A stretch of 64,000 bases of DNA, taken from Thalassospira mesophila. GTDB taxonomy: Bacteria; Pseudomonadota; Alphaproteobacteria; Rhodospirillales; Thalassospiraceae. Under the pieces are notes generated by a model. That model searched no databases. It was not told the origin of the DNA and was given only the letters and a program-made list of their open reading frames with translations. Shown here piece after piece: positions 26,628-37,180 of the stretch (the first letter of the stretch is position 1; each line of letters starts with the position of its first letter). Both the position numbers and the translations under genes were made by a program. The stretch spans positions 1-64,000 of the forward strand of contig NZ_JFKA01000016.1 of assembly GCF_002115755.1 (NCBI RefSeq), written 5' to 3'.

Positions 26628-27719
26628 TTATCCTGCCAGCGTCTCCAAACGCTGCTCTCGCGATCCGGTGCGAACTTTGGCGATCTGGCCTTGAACCGGT
26701 CTTAGGGCGTTTCGCGGTTTTTGTACAATCACGCCGCGCCACCCCAGTCCTTCATATGTTTCATAACCAGGTGTTAAGGCAAAACTGACAATGCTGCCAT
26801 CTTCAAGCAGGTACGAATCTTTGTCTTTGCTGCCCAGTTGCAACGCAAAGCGTTCCGTCCGGTTTGAAACCCCGTCCGACGAGGCAATGACATTATAATT
26901 GCGATCCACAATCATAACGCGGGTGCGCGGGGCTTCTTCTTCGGCAAAGCCAATCGAATTGATAACGGAATCTGACTGACTTTCCCAATCAAAGAAAATG
27001 CCCATCGCCCCAATTATTTTGCCATCGGCCTCGCCATCTGCCCGTACAGCTGTGGCGTATGTTGCCGTTGCTCGCCCGCCCAGATGCTCGTTTCGCTCGA
27101 TATCGGCAACGGCATATTCGGTGCCATCGCCAGTCGCCATTGCCTGGCGAAACCAGGCCTCCCCGCTAACATCCAGGCCCCGAACACGGTATTTATCCGG
27201 GCGACCATTGGCAATGACACGGCCGGAACAATCCGCCACCCATAAATCAAGATAAACCGTATAGGAATCCAGAATAACGCCCAGCCGTTTCGATGCCCAA
27301 CGCCCTGCTTTTTCATCATCGGGGTCGGCACAACCATCAACAACGGCACTATCGGTTGCCCACCAGCGCACATCACATGATCGCTCATACAGATTTCGAT
27401 CAATCAGTTCGATGACATATAATGCCAGATCCGACAGCCGCGCCCCGCGCACCATTTGTGCTGTACTGCGCAAATCGCGGGCTTCGCTTGCAAACAGGTT
27501 TTGCAATTCGTTGGCAATCGATGTGACCTGCTGCGATATGATATTAACTTCATTGGCCACCACGGCGAACCCTCGTCCGGCTTCGCCTGCACGCGATGCT
27601 TCAATCAACGCGTTCAAGGCCAGTATCTTTGCCGCCTTGGTCACGTTTTGAATTTCGTTAACTTTCGCCGTTGTCAGTTCCGACATTTTTGTGGCCGCAT
27701 TCAAAATTCTCTCAGGCAT
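26628..27719 (-). CDS. soluble chemoreceptor-like protein: MCP hairpin tip followed by a cache domain, 363 aa
   Basis: Residues 25-60 (ALNALIEASRAGEAGRGFAVVA and flanks) are the highly conserved hairpin tip of methyl-accepting chemotaxis proteins, where CheA and CheW bind. Only a short coiled coil (about 1-80) surrounds it. No membrane helix is present. Residues about 100-340 form a cache sensor domain (SYTVYLDLWVADCSGRVIANG, DVSGEAWFRQA, TRVMIVDRNYNVIASSDG). Normal receptors have the sensor first and a signalling domain of about 250 residues last; here the order is inverted and the signalling part much shortened. It is probably a cytoplasmic receptor or array-associated sensor. The start at 27719 follows GGGGGAT; longer frames to 27830 are rejected. 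Confidence 0.83.
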   Translation of the reverse strand: MPERILNAATKMSELTTAKVNEIQNVTKAAKILALNALIEASRAGEAGRGFAVVANEVNIISQQVTSIANELQNLFASEARDLRSTAQMVRGARLSDLALYVIELIDRNLYERSCDVRWWATDSAVVDGCADPDDEKAGRWASKRLGVILDSYTVYLDLWVADCSGRVIANGRPDKYRVRGLDVSGEAWFRQAMATGDGTEYAVADIERNEHLGGRATATYATAVRADGEADGKIIGAMGIFFDWESQSDSVINSIGFAEEEAPRTRVMIVDRNYNVIASSDGVSNRTERFALQLGSKDKDSYLLEDGSIVSFALTPGYETYEGLGWRGVIVQKPRNALRPVQGQIAKVRTGSREQRLETLAG

Positions 27720-28261
27720 GTTATCCCCCATTTTTTTTGAAGTTCCTGATAAGGGAATGCTGAGCCGACCTTGTTGTGCGCACACGCAATATTTTTGGCT
27801 GCATGGCACAACCTCTCCAAAAATATTCAACCTTTACAGCTCGTTAGTCAGCTGTTGCTAAGGACACAAAAACTTGTGCCAAAATGTCACAGACAAAACA
27901 CCGAAACTACGTAATACCAATTACAGCACATTATTATACAAAAATCGATACATCTATATACTAACGTATCCATATACATTCACAAATTGAATTTGATATT
28001 CGAAAATATACAACATAGTTTTTTAGTATTTATCAGAGTCGCATCGCCAATCAGGCGATAGATTTTAGATGTTTATGCTAAATTTTGGTATTTTTAAGCA
28101 GTAAATGCTAAACAACCCTAGGGAACCACGTTTATCGCAACAATATTGCGAATAACCAGCAGAACCTGCCGTTCCCATAGCGTACAAAGTGGTATTATTC
28201 TGCAATAAATTCGAAACATAACATTTGTGAAACACACCGCGCCAAATCGAAGAACAGCACA
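27720..28261. other. AT-rich intergenic region
   Basis: These 540 bases hold no supportable gene. The stretch around 27900-28090 is markedly AT-rich compared with its neighbours. It includes a small hairpin (28043-28059, ATCGCC/GGCGAT) and two copies of ATGCTAAA about 30 bases apart near 28075-28110. It contains the promoter of the chemoreceptor gene. Confidence 0.55.
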
Positions 28262-28300
28262 CAAAAAAAACCTGCACGATTGTCACATCTGTGCAGGGTT
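28262..28300 (-). terminator. rho-independent terminator of the TauE-family gene
   Basis: Read on the minus strand, AACCCTGCAC (28300-28291) pairs with GTGCAGGTT with one bulge, followed by T8. It lies 35 bases after the stop of the exporter gene. Confidence 0.85.
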
Positions 28301-28334
28301 AAGCCTTTGAAAGATATCTCTGAAATGCCGCCGC

Positions 28335-29105
28335 CTAAACCACACCGTAGTGGCTCAGCCCGTCGAAAAGCAGTTTCAGCCCGGTGACAAACAAAAGCAC
28401 GTAGCACACCCGATAAAATAGCGCCTGATCAACCTTGTCATGTGCCCACAGCCCCAACCATGTGCCGGCAATGGCGACGGGGGCCATAACCAGTGCGGTT
28501 TCCAGATTGGCCCCGTTAAACTGGCCAAGCAGGGTATAGGGGATCAATTTCACATAGTTCACGACAATAAAAAACATCACCGTCGTGCCGACATAAACCG
28601 TTTTATCCAACCGTTGCGGCAACAAAAAAACCGAAACGGGCGGACCGCCAGAATGGGCAACGAAACTGGTAAACCCCGAAATCGTGCCCCAGAAAGTCCC
28701 CGGAAGCCAGCGCGCGGGCTTTGGCTGCCCGCCGGAATTCTTGCGGCGGAACCAGCGGTCCATGGTGAAACCGATTGCAATTATTGCGATCAACAGCTTC
28801 ACCGCCTCCTCGCTTAGATAATTGAACGACAGCGACCCCGCCAGTATGCCCAGCAAGGCAGCCGGGATCAGGATCAGCATATTGCGTCGGTCCCAGTTTT
28901 TGCGATAGGCCCAGACACTGGCCAGATCCATCAGGCATAAAATCGGCAGCATAATGGCCGCTGCGGCCTGGGGCGACACGGCCAGCGCCATCAAAGGCAC
29001 CGAAATAATTCCAAGTCCGCCGCCAAAGCCGCTTTTCGATACCCCGGCAATTAAAACCGCCGGGACCGCCACAAGATAGAAAAAAGGATCGCTAATTATT
29101 TCCAT
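28335..29105 (-). CDS. TauE/SafE-family (DUF81) membrane transporter, 256 aa
   Basis: Eight or so hydrophobic helices in two similar halves with the family signatures: VSKSGFGGGLGIISVPLMA near the N-terminus and TSFVAHSGGPPVSVFLLPQ in the middle. Members export sulfite, sulfoacetate or related organosulfur anions, or take up other small anions. The substrate is not readable here and no sulfur-metabolism gene adjoins. The ATG at 29105 is chosen because family members begin at this point and GGAAA lies upstream; an extension to 29132 is possible. Confidence 0.87.
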   Translation of the reverse strand: MEIISDPFFYLVAVPAVLIAGVSKSGFGGGLGIISVPLMALAVSPQAAAAIMLPILCLMDLASVWAYRKNWDRRNMLILIPAALLGILAGSLSFNYLSEEAVKLLIAIIAIGFTMDRWFRRKNSGGQPKPARWLPGTFWGTISGFTSFVAHSGGPPVSVFLLPQRLDKTVYVGTTVMFFIVVNYVKLIPYTLLGQFNGANLETALVMAPVAIAGTWLGLWAHDKVDQALFYRVCYVLLFVTGLKLLFDGLSHYGVV

Positions 29106-29344
29106 TAAACATTTCCGATAACAGTAGCCCACAGCACGGCTTTAAGCCGCCACCCGTTGCCTTTGCCCCGCGCGTGACAGGCCAGAAACCAGCGAACGCA
29201 AAAGGTTACGTCCCCTGCCCGTGCCGATACGATATTCAGCACTTACCGCGCAGCGTGCAAAACCACAGTCTGTAACATGGAATATGCGGGCGGCATGTGA
29301 ACGGCCCCGGCGCAATGACCGATACGACCATGCTCAAAAGCGGG

Positions 29345-29878
29345 TTATTTTTCCAGAAGACGTGGCATCAGTTCGACAAAATTGCAGGGCCGGTGGCGAA
29401 AATCGAGCTGATACAGCAAGATATCGTCCCATGCGTCTTTGCAGGCCCCGTTCGATCCGGGCAACGCAAACATATATGTGCCCTGCGCAACCCCGGCCAC
29501 AGCCCGTGACTGAACCGTCGATGTGCCAATTTTGGCATAAGACAGCCAGCGAAACAGTTCGCCGAAACCGGGAATTTCTTTTTCGTAAACCGCCTGATGC
29601 GCCTCGGTCGTGACGTCGCGGCCTGTCACACCGGTGCCCCCGGTTGAGATAACAACGTCAATATCTGGATCATTGCACCATGCACGCAACTGCGTAATCA
29701 GATCGGGTAAATCATCCCGCAAAATCAGGCGATCAACCACTTTATGACCGGCGTCTTGCGCCCGTTTAACCAGAATGTCGCCCGATGTATCATTTTCAAG
29801 ACTGCGGGTGTCACTCACCGTTAGAATAGCAATATTAACCGGCTTGAACGGCAGGGAAGGATCAATTTTTCCAGGCAT
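29345..29878 (-). CDS. moaB: molybdenum cofactor biosynthesis protein MoaB, 177 aa
   Basis: A single MoCF-binding (MogA/MoaB) domain: AILTVSDTRSLENDTSGD, the molybdopterin-binding GGTGVTGRDVT block and FALPGSNGACKDAWDDIL near the C-terminus. MoaB-type proteins adenylylate molybdopterin before metal insertion, although the E. coli MoaB is dispensable. CGGAG lies six bases before the ATG. It is monocistronic; no other moa or mob gene is nearby. Confidence 0.92.
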   Translation of the reverse strand: MPGKIDPSLPFKPVNIAILTVSDTRSLENDTSGDILVKRAQDAGHKVVDRLILRDDLPDLITQLRAWCNDPDIDVVISTGGTGVTGRDVTTEAHQAVYEKEIPGFGELFRWLSYAKIGTSTVQSRAVAGVAQGTYMFALPGSNGACKDAWDDILLYQLDFRHRPCNFVELMPRLLEK

Positions 29879-30318
29879 TGTCAGTCTCCGAAACCCGTTT
29901 TAATTTGCGACAGATTACCGCGCCCGGCCTGCTGTGCAAGCTATTCATCGATAAAGATTTTCACACGATGCGTTCGCGATACTTCGACAGCATTTCGTTT
30001 TCAGCCGGCTTTGCGCACATGCTCTGACAATCAGGCCTGGGCCATGCCGGTTTTGCCTATGATAATTTAGCAAAATTATCTGATTTTACCGAATACTATC
30101 AACATAATAACCAGAATACATCCTCCAGAACATGGGTTCTGAAATGTGGCAAAAGCAATAAACAACGGCGCTGCAATGTCAGTTTTCTTGCCGCGCAACA
30201 TATTTCGACGTAAAAAGTGGTAGGGAGGTACCGATTTAACGAACCACAATGATCAAATAACGGCATCCCCAAAGCCATAACAATAGTGACGCAAGAACAG
30301 GAAACAGAGGTATCGACG
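29879..30318. other. intergenic region between moaB and acetoacetyl-CoA synthetase
   Basis: About 440 bases with no supportable gene; reading frames here lack any family pattern and have no ribosome site. AT-rich sequence around 30060-30115 could hold the promoters of both divergent genes. Confidence 0.5.
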
Positions 30319-32271
<1,953 letters not shown>

Positions 32272-32300
32272 TTCTCGCAGCGCAGCAAATTAGATCCATT

Positions 32301-32338
32301 CCCCCGGCATTCATATTGCATGCCGGGGTTTTCTTTTT
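32301..32338 (+). terminator. rho-independent terminator
   Basis: An 8-bp stem (32302-32309, CCCCGGCA, with 32321-32328, TGCCGGGG) is followed by TTTTCTTTTT after the acetoacetyl-CoA synthetase gene. Confidence 0.9.
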
Positions 32339-32807
32339 GCTAAATCCTTGTCATCGGGCACATCAGGTGGCCCGTGTTTCAATGATCAGGGCAACGTTCC
32401 GATTCCGCATCGCAGCGTCGGTTATTTTTTAATCAGAGGCCGTTTTTGCCATTTATTTACTCAGATCGTCGGCGTCTTAAAAAAAAATGGCGCGAAAATG
32501 GCAAGCGAACCTGTCCAAAAAGACAGGAATTCAATCCTTTGATATAAAACGGTTTTATTTCGAAACCTTATGATTTTTCATTTTTGAAAACTAATAAGAT
32601 TGCGCAAATATCACATTTTCATCCCGAAAATTTCACACTGATTTTGCCGGGAAATATTTTTCATACTTGACATATACGGCCCTAAAATCCCTTAATTTGG
32701 CTGTCCTCCACAAAAGGACAGAACAGATATGTCGTTTTGGCATATCTGGGGTGGCATAGAAGTTACCAAAGCCATTAAGAATGCTTTGCTAATGAGGGAG
32801 CTAATAA
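32339..32807 (+). promoter_or_regulatory. long leader/promoter region of aapJQMP
   Basis: The 469 bases before aapJ hold no supportable gene and become AT-rich from about 32540. A TGG-N10-type element (TGGCGCGAAAATGGCA, 32488-32503) has the GG/GC spacing of a sigma-54 promoter but a poor TTGC block. A TTGACA (32667-32672) has no good partner at 17 bases. The true promoter is not clear from sequence. Nitrogen control of aap operons is known in rhizobia, which makes the sigma-54-like element worth testing. Confidence 0.35.
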
Positions 32808-33827
32808 ATGAAAATGAAAACGATCCTGGCCGCTGGCGCAATGTCTGTTGCTGCCATTGCCGCAAACAACGCCCATGCGGGCGCTGCACTTGACGGCATC
32901 AAGGCCAAAGGTTTCGTTCAGTGTGGCGTGAATACCGGCTTGCCGGGTTTCTCTGCCGCAAATGCGGAAGGCAAATGGGAAGGCCTTGACGTTGATGTTT
33001 GCCGCGCCGTGGCAGCAGCACTTCTGGGTGATGCCGAAAAAGTTCAGTACACCCCGATGACCGCAGCGCAGCGTTTCACCGCTCTGCAGTCGGGTGAAAT
33101 CGACATTCTGTCGCGTAACACCACCTGGACGCTGACCCGCGATGCAAAGCTGGGCCTGACGTTTGGCGGTGTTAACTATTATGACGGTCAGGGTTTCCTG
33201 GTCCCCAAAGCCCTTGGCGTTTCGCATGCCACCGAGCTTGACGGCGCAACGGTTTGCGTTGAACCGGGCACCACCACCGAACTTAACCTGGCCGATTACT
33301 TCCGCGCCAAGGGCATGAGCTTCGAGCCGGTTGTTATTGAAAACATCAACGAAACCACTGCTGCTTTCTTTGCAGGTCGTTGCGATGTTTACACCACCGA
33401 TGCTTCGGGTCTTGCATCTGTTCGCCAGACCATGGCACCGAACCCGGATGATTACGTGATCCTTCCGGAAATCATTTCCAAAGAACCGCTTGGGCCGGCT
33501 GTCGCACAGGGCGACGATCAGTGGGCTGATCTGGTTCGCTGGTCATTGATGGCGATGGTTGAAGCCGAAGAACTCGGTGTCAACAGCGGCAATGTTGACG
33601 ATATGAAAAAGAGCGAAAACCCTGCAATCCAGCGTCTGCTGGGTGTGTCTCCGGGCATGGGTGAAGCCCTTGGTGTTGACGAAGAATGGGCATACCGCAT
33701 CATCAAACAGGTTGGTAACTATGGCGAAAGCTATAAGTCCAACGTAACTGCAAAGCTGGGCCTCGAACGTGGTCTGAACGCTTTGTGGACTGACGGTGGT
33801 CTGCAGTACGCTATTCCGGTCCGTTAA
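32808..33827 (+). CDS. aapJ: general L-amino acid ABC transporter substrate-binding protein AapJ, 339 aa
   Basis: A signal peptide (1-24, ending NNAHAG) is followed by a type II periplasmic binding domain (GFVQCGVNTGLPGFSAANAE, DVDVCRAVAAALLGD, NTTWTLTRDAKLGLTFGGV). These segments are those of AapJ/BztA proteins, which bind a broad range of L-amino acids. It is larger than HisJ-type proteins (about 260 aa), as expected for the subfamily. GGGAG lies before the ATG. It heads aapJQMP, with a hairpin separating it from aapQ. Confidence 0.94.
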   Translation: MKMKTILAAGAMSVAAIAANNAHAGAALDGIKAKGFVQCGVNTGLPGFSAANAEGKWEGLDVDVCRAVAAALLGDAEKVQYTPMTAAQRFTALQSGEIDILSRNTTWTLTRDAKLGLTFGGVNYYDGQGFLVPKALGVSHATELDGATVCVEPGTTTELNLADYFRAKGMSFEPVVIENINETTAAFFAGRCDVYTTDASGLASVRQTMAPNPDDYVILPEIISKEPLGPAVAQGDDQWADLVRWSLMAMVEAEELGVNSGNVDDMKKSENPAIQRLLGVSPGMGEALGVDEEWAYRIIKQVGNYGESYKSNVTAKLGLERGLNALWTDGGLQYAIPVR

Positions 33828-33853
33828 TCGTTCCGGCCTTCGTAAACGAAATT

Positions 33854-33894
33854 AGCTCCGCCCACTGGCCGTTCTTGCCGGGGCGGAGCTTTTC
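33854..33894 (+). terminator. intercistronic hairpin (attenuator) between aapJ and aapQ
   Basis: A perfect 10-bp GC-rich stem (33854-33863, AGCTCCGCCC, with 33881-33890, GGGCGGAGCT) is followed by TTTCGTT. In binding-protein operons such hairpins let more binding protein than permease be made, by partial termination or 3' end protection. Confidence 0.82.
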
Positions 33895-33939
33895 GTTACA
33901 GCATCTGCATATTGGATACAATCTACACCTGAGGGACAG

Positions 33940-35136
33940 ATGAGTAAGACTCAAAAGGCCCCGGGGGGTGTCCGTTCCAAAGGCCTGACCGATTACCTGA
34001 ATGACGAAAACGTCCGCGCCGTAATTTATCAGATCGTCGCGATTGCCCTCGTCATATTGGCAGGCTGGTACCTGGTTTCCAACACACTGGCAAACCTGGA
34101 ACGGCAAAACATCTCAACCGGTTATGGCTTCCTTAATCTGGAAGCATCGTTCGGGATCAGCGAAAGCATGATCGACTATACGCCTCAAAGCAATTATGCA
34201 ACGGCGCTGATGGTTGGCTTTCTCAACACCGTCAAGGTGGCATTTCTCGGCATCATTTTATGCACCATCATTGGCACGATCTTTGGTGTTGCACGTCTTT
34301 CCTCGAACTGGATTGTCCGCAAACTTGCGACCGTCTATGTCGAGACCTTCCGGAACATTCCGGTCCTGTTGCAGCTTTTCTTCTGGTACGCAATTATTCC
34401 CAACGCCTTTCCGGCCGCCCGAAATGCGTTTCAGCCCCTGCCCGACGTCCTGCTGACAAATCGCGGGATGTATATCCCCGTTCCTGTCGCCGATAATGCT
34501 TATGACTTTATGGGTATTGCCGCCATCATCGCGTTCATCGTGATCTATTTTATCAATAAATGGGCCACCAAACGTCTTGATGCGACCGGCCAGCCTTTTC
34601 CGATTGTGTGGGCCAGCCTGGGCATTTTCTTTGGCCTTGTCCTGATCGCCTATCTGATTGGCGGCGCACCGACAGCCATGGATATCCCGGCACTTAAAGG
34701 CTTTAACATTCAGGGCGGCTATAATATTTCGCCCGAATTTATGTCGGTTCTGATCGGGCTGACAATTTACACGTCAACCTATGTTGCCGAAGTTGTCCGT
34801 TCCGGTATTCAGGCTGTCCCCACCGGGCAGTGGGAAGCCGCCGAAAGCCTTGGGCTCAAGCGCTCTATTGCCTTGCGGAAAATCATTTTGCCGCAGTCAA
34901 TGCGTGTTGCGATCCCGCCGCTGACCAACCAGTATCTGAACCTGACCAAAAACAGCTCGCTTGCTGTCGCGGTTGGTTATCCCGATCTGGTGTCGGTTTC
35001 AAATACCACCATGAACCAGACCGGTCAGGCGATCGAGGCGATCTCGATCTATATGGCAGTCTATCTGGGGCTTAGCTTGACAACATCGCTGTTCATGAAC
35101 TGGTTCAACAAAAAAATGGCATTGGTGGAGAGGTAA
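33940..35136 (+). CDS. aapQ: general L-amino acid ABC permease AapQ, 398 aa
   Basis: A HisM-type permease with the long N-terminal and central insertions typical of AapQ/BztB. Helices lie at about 30-50, 85-115, 185-210, 225-245 and in the C-terminal half. The EAA coupling loop (EAAESLGLKRSIALRKIILP) for the ATPase lies near residue 300. GAGGGA lies before the ATG. It pairs with AapM as a heterodimer. The aapM gene starts two bases after its stop. Confidence 0.93.
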   Translation: MSKTQKAPGGVRSKGLTDYLNDENVRAVIYQIVAIALVILAGWYLVSNTLANLERQNISTGYGFLNLEASFGISESMIDYTPQSNYATALMVGFLNTVKVAFLGIILCTIIGTIFGVARLSSNWIVRKLATVYVETFRNIPVLLQLFFWYAIIPNAFPAARNAFQPLPDVLLTNRGMYIPVPVADNAYDFMGIAAIIAFIVIYFINKWATKRLDATGQPFPIVWASLGIFFGLVLIAYLIGGAPTAMDIPALKGFNIQGGYNISPEFMSVLIGLTIYTSTYVAEVVRSGIQAVPTGQWEAAESLGLKRSIALRKIILPQSMRVAIPPLTNQYLNLTKNSSLAVAVGYPDLVSVSNTTMNQTGQAIEAISIYMAVYLGLSLTTSLFMNWFNKKMALVER

Positions 35137-35137
35137 G

Positions 35138-36241
35138 ATGGCAAACAGTCTCAAACTACCACCGGGCCCGGTTGGTTCCGTTGGCCAGCGCTCCGTCATC
35201 TGGGTTCGCAAGAACCTGTTTAACAGCTGGCTCAACTCGATTTTGACATTGCTCGCGATTGCCTTTGTTCTGTGGATTGTTCCGCCGATCATTGAGTGGG
35301 CCTTTGTCAACTCGACCTTCACACCGACCATCGAGGCCTGCCGTGCTGTCTCTGGCGCATGCTGGGGCTTTGTAAACGCCAACTTGCGCCTGATCCTGTT
35401 CGGGGTTTATCCGTTCGATCAGCAATGGCGCCCGCTTCTGGCCATGATCGTTCTGGGCGGCATTATTGTTGCCAGCCTTGCCGGGGTTAAATATCCCCGG
35501 ATGCAGAAACTGATCATTCCGATGTGGGTAATTGGCATTCCCGTGATCGCCATTCTGATGTGGGGCGGCGTCCTTGGCCTTACCTATGTTCAAAACAGCG
35601 CATGGGGCGGTCTGCCGCTAACCCTTATCCTGTCGACAATCGGCATTGTCTTTGCCTTTCCGCTTGGTCTTTTGCTGGCCCTTGGCCGTCAGTCGAACAT
35701 GCCGGCAATCAAGACATTATCGGTGGTCTATATCGAAGTCATTCGTGGCGTCCCGCTAATTACAGTGTTGTTCATGGCGTCTGTCATGTTCCCGCTGTTT
35801 TTGCCCGATGGCGTTTCAATCGACAAATTGTTGCGGGCCCAAATCGGCATCATCCTGTTTACGGCGGCTTATCTGGCCGAAGTTTTCCGGGGTGGTTTGC
35901 AAGCAGTACCGCGCGGACAATTTGAAGCTGGTGACTCGCTTGGTCTGTCCTACTGGCAGTCGATGCGCCTGATTATTTTGCCGCAAGCCTTGCGGCTGGT
36001 AATTCCGCCAACGGTCAACAGCTTTATTTCGATGTTCAAGGATACGACACTGGTTGTGATTATCGGCCTGTTCGATCTTTTGGGTGCCGTAAAGCTGGCC
36101 CTGCGCAGTGACCCTGCCTGGACCCGTTATTATGTCGAAGGTTACGTTTTCGCGGCCGCGATTTTCTTCCTGATCTGTTACTCGATGGGCCGTTATTCCG
36201 CATATCTTGAAAAAGAATTGCGCAAGGGCGAGCGCCGGTGA
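35138..36241 (+). CDS. aapM: general L-amino acid ABC permease AapM, 367 aa
   Basis: Second permease subunit, with an N-terminal helix (about 28-55), a central helical region and the HisM-type core (VVYIEVIRGVPLITVLFMAS; EAA loop EAGDSLGLSYWQSMRLIILP). The size and domain layout match AapM/BztC. GAGAGG lies directly before the start, inside the aapQ 3' end, so translation is coupled. Confidence 0.93.
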   Translation: MANSLKLPPGPVGSVGQRSVIWVRKNLFNSWLNSILTLLAIAFVLWIVPPIIEWAFVNSTFTPTIEACRAVSGACWGFVNANLRLILFGVYPFDQQWRPLLAMIVLGGIIVASLAGVKYPRMQKLIIPMWVIGIPVIAILMWGGVLGLTYVQNSAWGGLPLTLILSTIGIVFAFPLGLLLALGRQSNMPAIKTLSVVYIEVIRGVPLITVLFMASVMFPLFLPDGVSIDKLLRAQIGIILFTAAYLAEVFRGGLQAVPRGQFEAGDSLGLSYWQSMRLIILPQALRLVIPPTVNSFISMFKDTTLVVIIGLFDLLGAVKLALRSDPAWTRYYVEGYVFAAAIFFLICYSMGRYSAYLEKELRKGERR

Positions 36242-36259
36242 GGAGAGAGGAAAAACAAA

Positions 36260-37042
36260 ATGACTGCTATTAACAGCGCTAATAAAGTTGCGCCATCACC
36301 GTCTGATGAAGATGTGATCACCATCAGCAAGGCGAACAAGTGGTATGGTAACTTTCATGTTCTCAAGGACATCGATCTTACGGTTCGCAAAGGTGAACGT
36401 ATCGTCATTTGCGGTCCGTCAGGTTCGGGTAAATCAACCCTGATCCGCTGTCTGAACCGGCTCGAAGCCTATCAGTCGGGCGAAATCACGGTTGACGGCA
36501 TTTTGCTGGGCGATGATGTTAAAAACATCGAAGCCGTGCGCCGCGAGGTTTGCATGGTGTTCCAGCATTTCAACCTGTTCCCGCACATGACGGTTCTGGA
36601 AAACCTGACACTGGCACCGATCTGGGTTCGCAAGACACCCAAGAAAGAAGCCATTGCACTGGCCATGCATTATCTGGAGCGCGTTCGCATTGCCGAACAG
36701 GCTCACAAATATCCGGGCCAGCTTTCAGGTGGTCAGCAACAGCGTGTGGCCATCGCCCGTTCGCTCTGCATGCAGCCAAAAATCATGCTGTTTGACGAAC
36801 CGACCTCGGCACTTGACCCGGAAATGGTCAAGGAAGTGCTCGACGTGATGGTCGAATTGGCAAAAGAAGGCATGACCATGCTGTGCGTCACGCACGAAAT
36901 GGGCTTTGCCAAAGAAGTTGCCGACCGCGTTGTGTTTATGGATGCCGGCGAAATTGTCGAAATGGGCGAGCCCCACGACTTTTTCGACAATCCCAAAAGC
37001 GACCGTACCAAACTGTTCCTTAGCCAGATTTTGTCGCACTAA
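36260..37042 (+). CDS. aapP: general L-amino acid ABC ATPase AapP, 260 aa
   Basis: A polar amino-acid ABC ATPase with Walker [10 protein letters not shown], signature [15 protein letters not shown], Walker [14 protein letters not shown] and H-loop VTHEMGFA, all canonical. The N-terminal extension (about 20 residues) is typical of AapP. GAGAGG lies before the ATG. It ends the operon, and a strong terminator follows 27 bases later. Confidence 0.95.
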   Translation: MTAINSANKVAPSPSDEDVITISKANKWYGNFHVLKDIDLTVRKGERIVICGPSGSGKSTLIRCLNRLEAYQSGEITVDGILLGDDVKNIEAVRREVCMVFQHFNLFPHMTVLENLTLAPIWVRKTPKKEAIALAMHYLERVRIAEQAHKYPGQLSGGQQQRVAIARSLCMQPKIMLFDEPTSALDPEMVKEVLDVMVELAKEGMTMLCVTHEMGFAKEVADRVVFMDAGEIVEMGEPHDFFDNPKSDRTKLFLSQILSH

Positions 37043-37068
37043 ACGACAATTCCGGTTTGAACCTGCGA

Positions 37069-37097
37069 ACGGCCCCGATATTTTCGGGGCCGTTTTG
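37069..37097 (+). terminator. rho-independent terminator of aapJQMP
   Basis: An 11-bp stem (37068-37078, AACGGCCCCGA, with 37084-37094, TCGGGGCCGTT) is followed by TTT. Confidence 0.88.
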
Positions 37098-37180
37098 CGT
37101 TTGACACATTTCATCCTTGCACCCTGCCCGCCAAGCAGCGAGTATCCCAACCTTATTGTCCGCATAACATTGATTGACCC

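Noticed and set aside
32488-32503. Possible sigma-54 promoter (GG-N10-GC) before aapJ
   Set aside because: The spacing is right but the second block is TGGC instead of TTGC and it lies about 300 bases from the gene, so it is not listed as a firm site.
32348-32542. Short plus-strand frame upstream of aapJ
   Set aside because: It has no ribosome site or recognisable sequence; the region is better read as a long leader and promoter.
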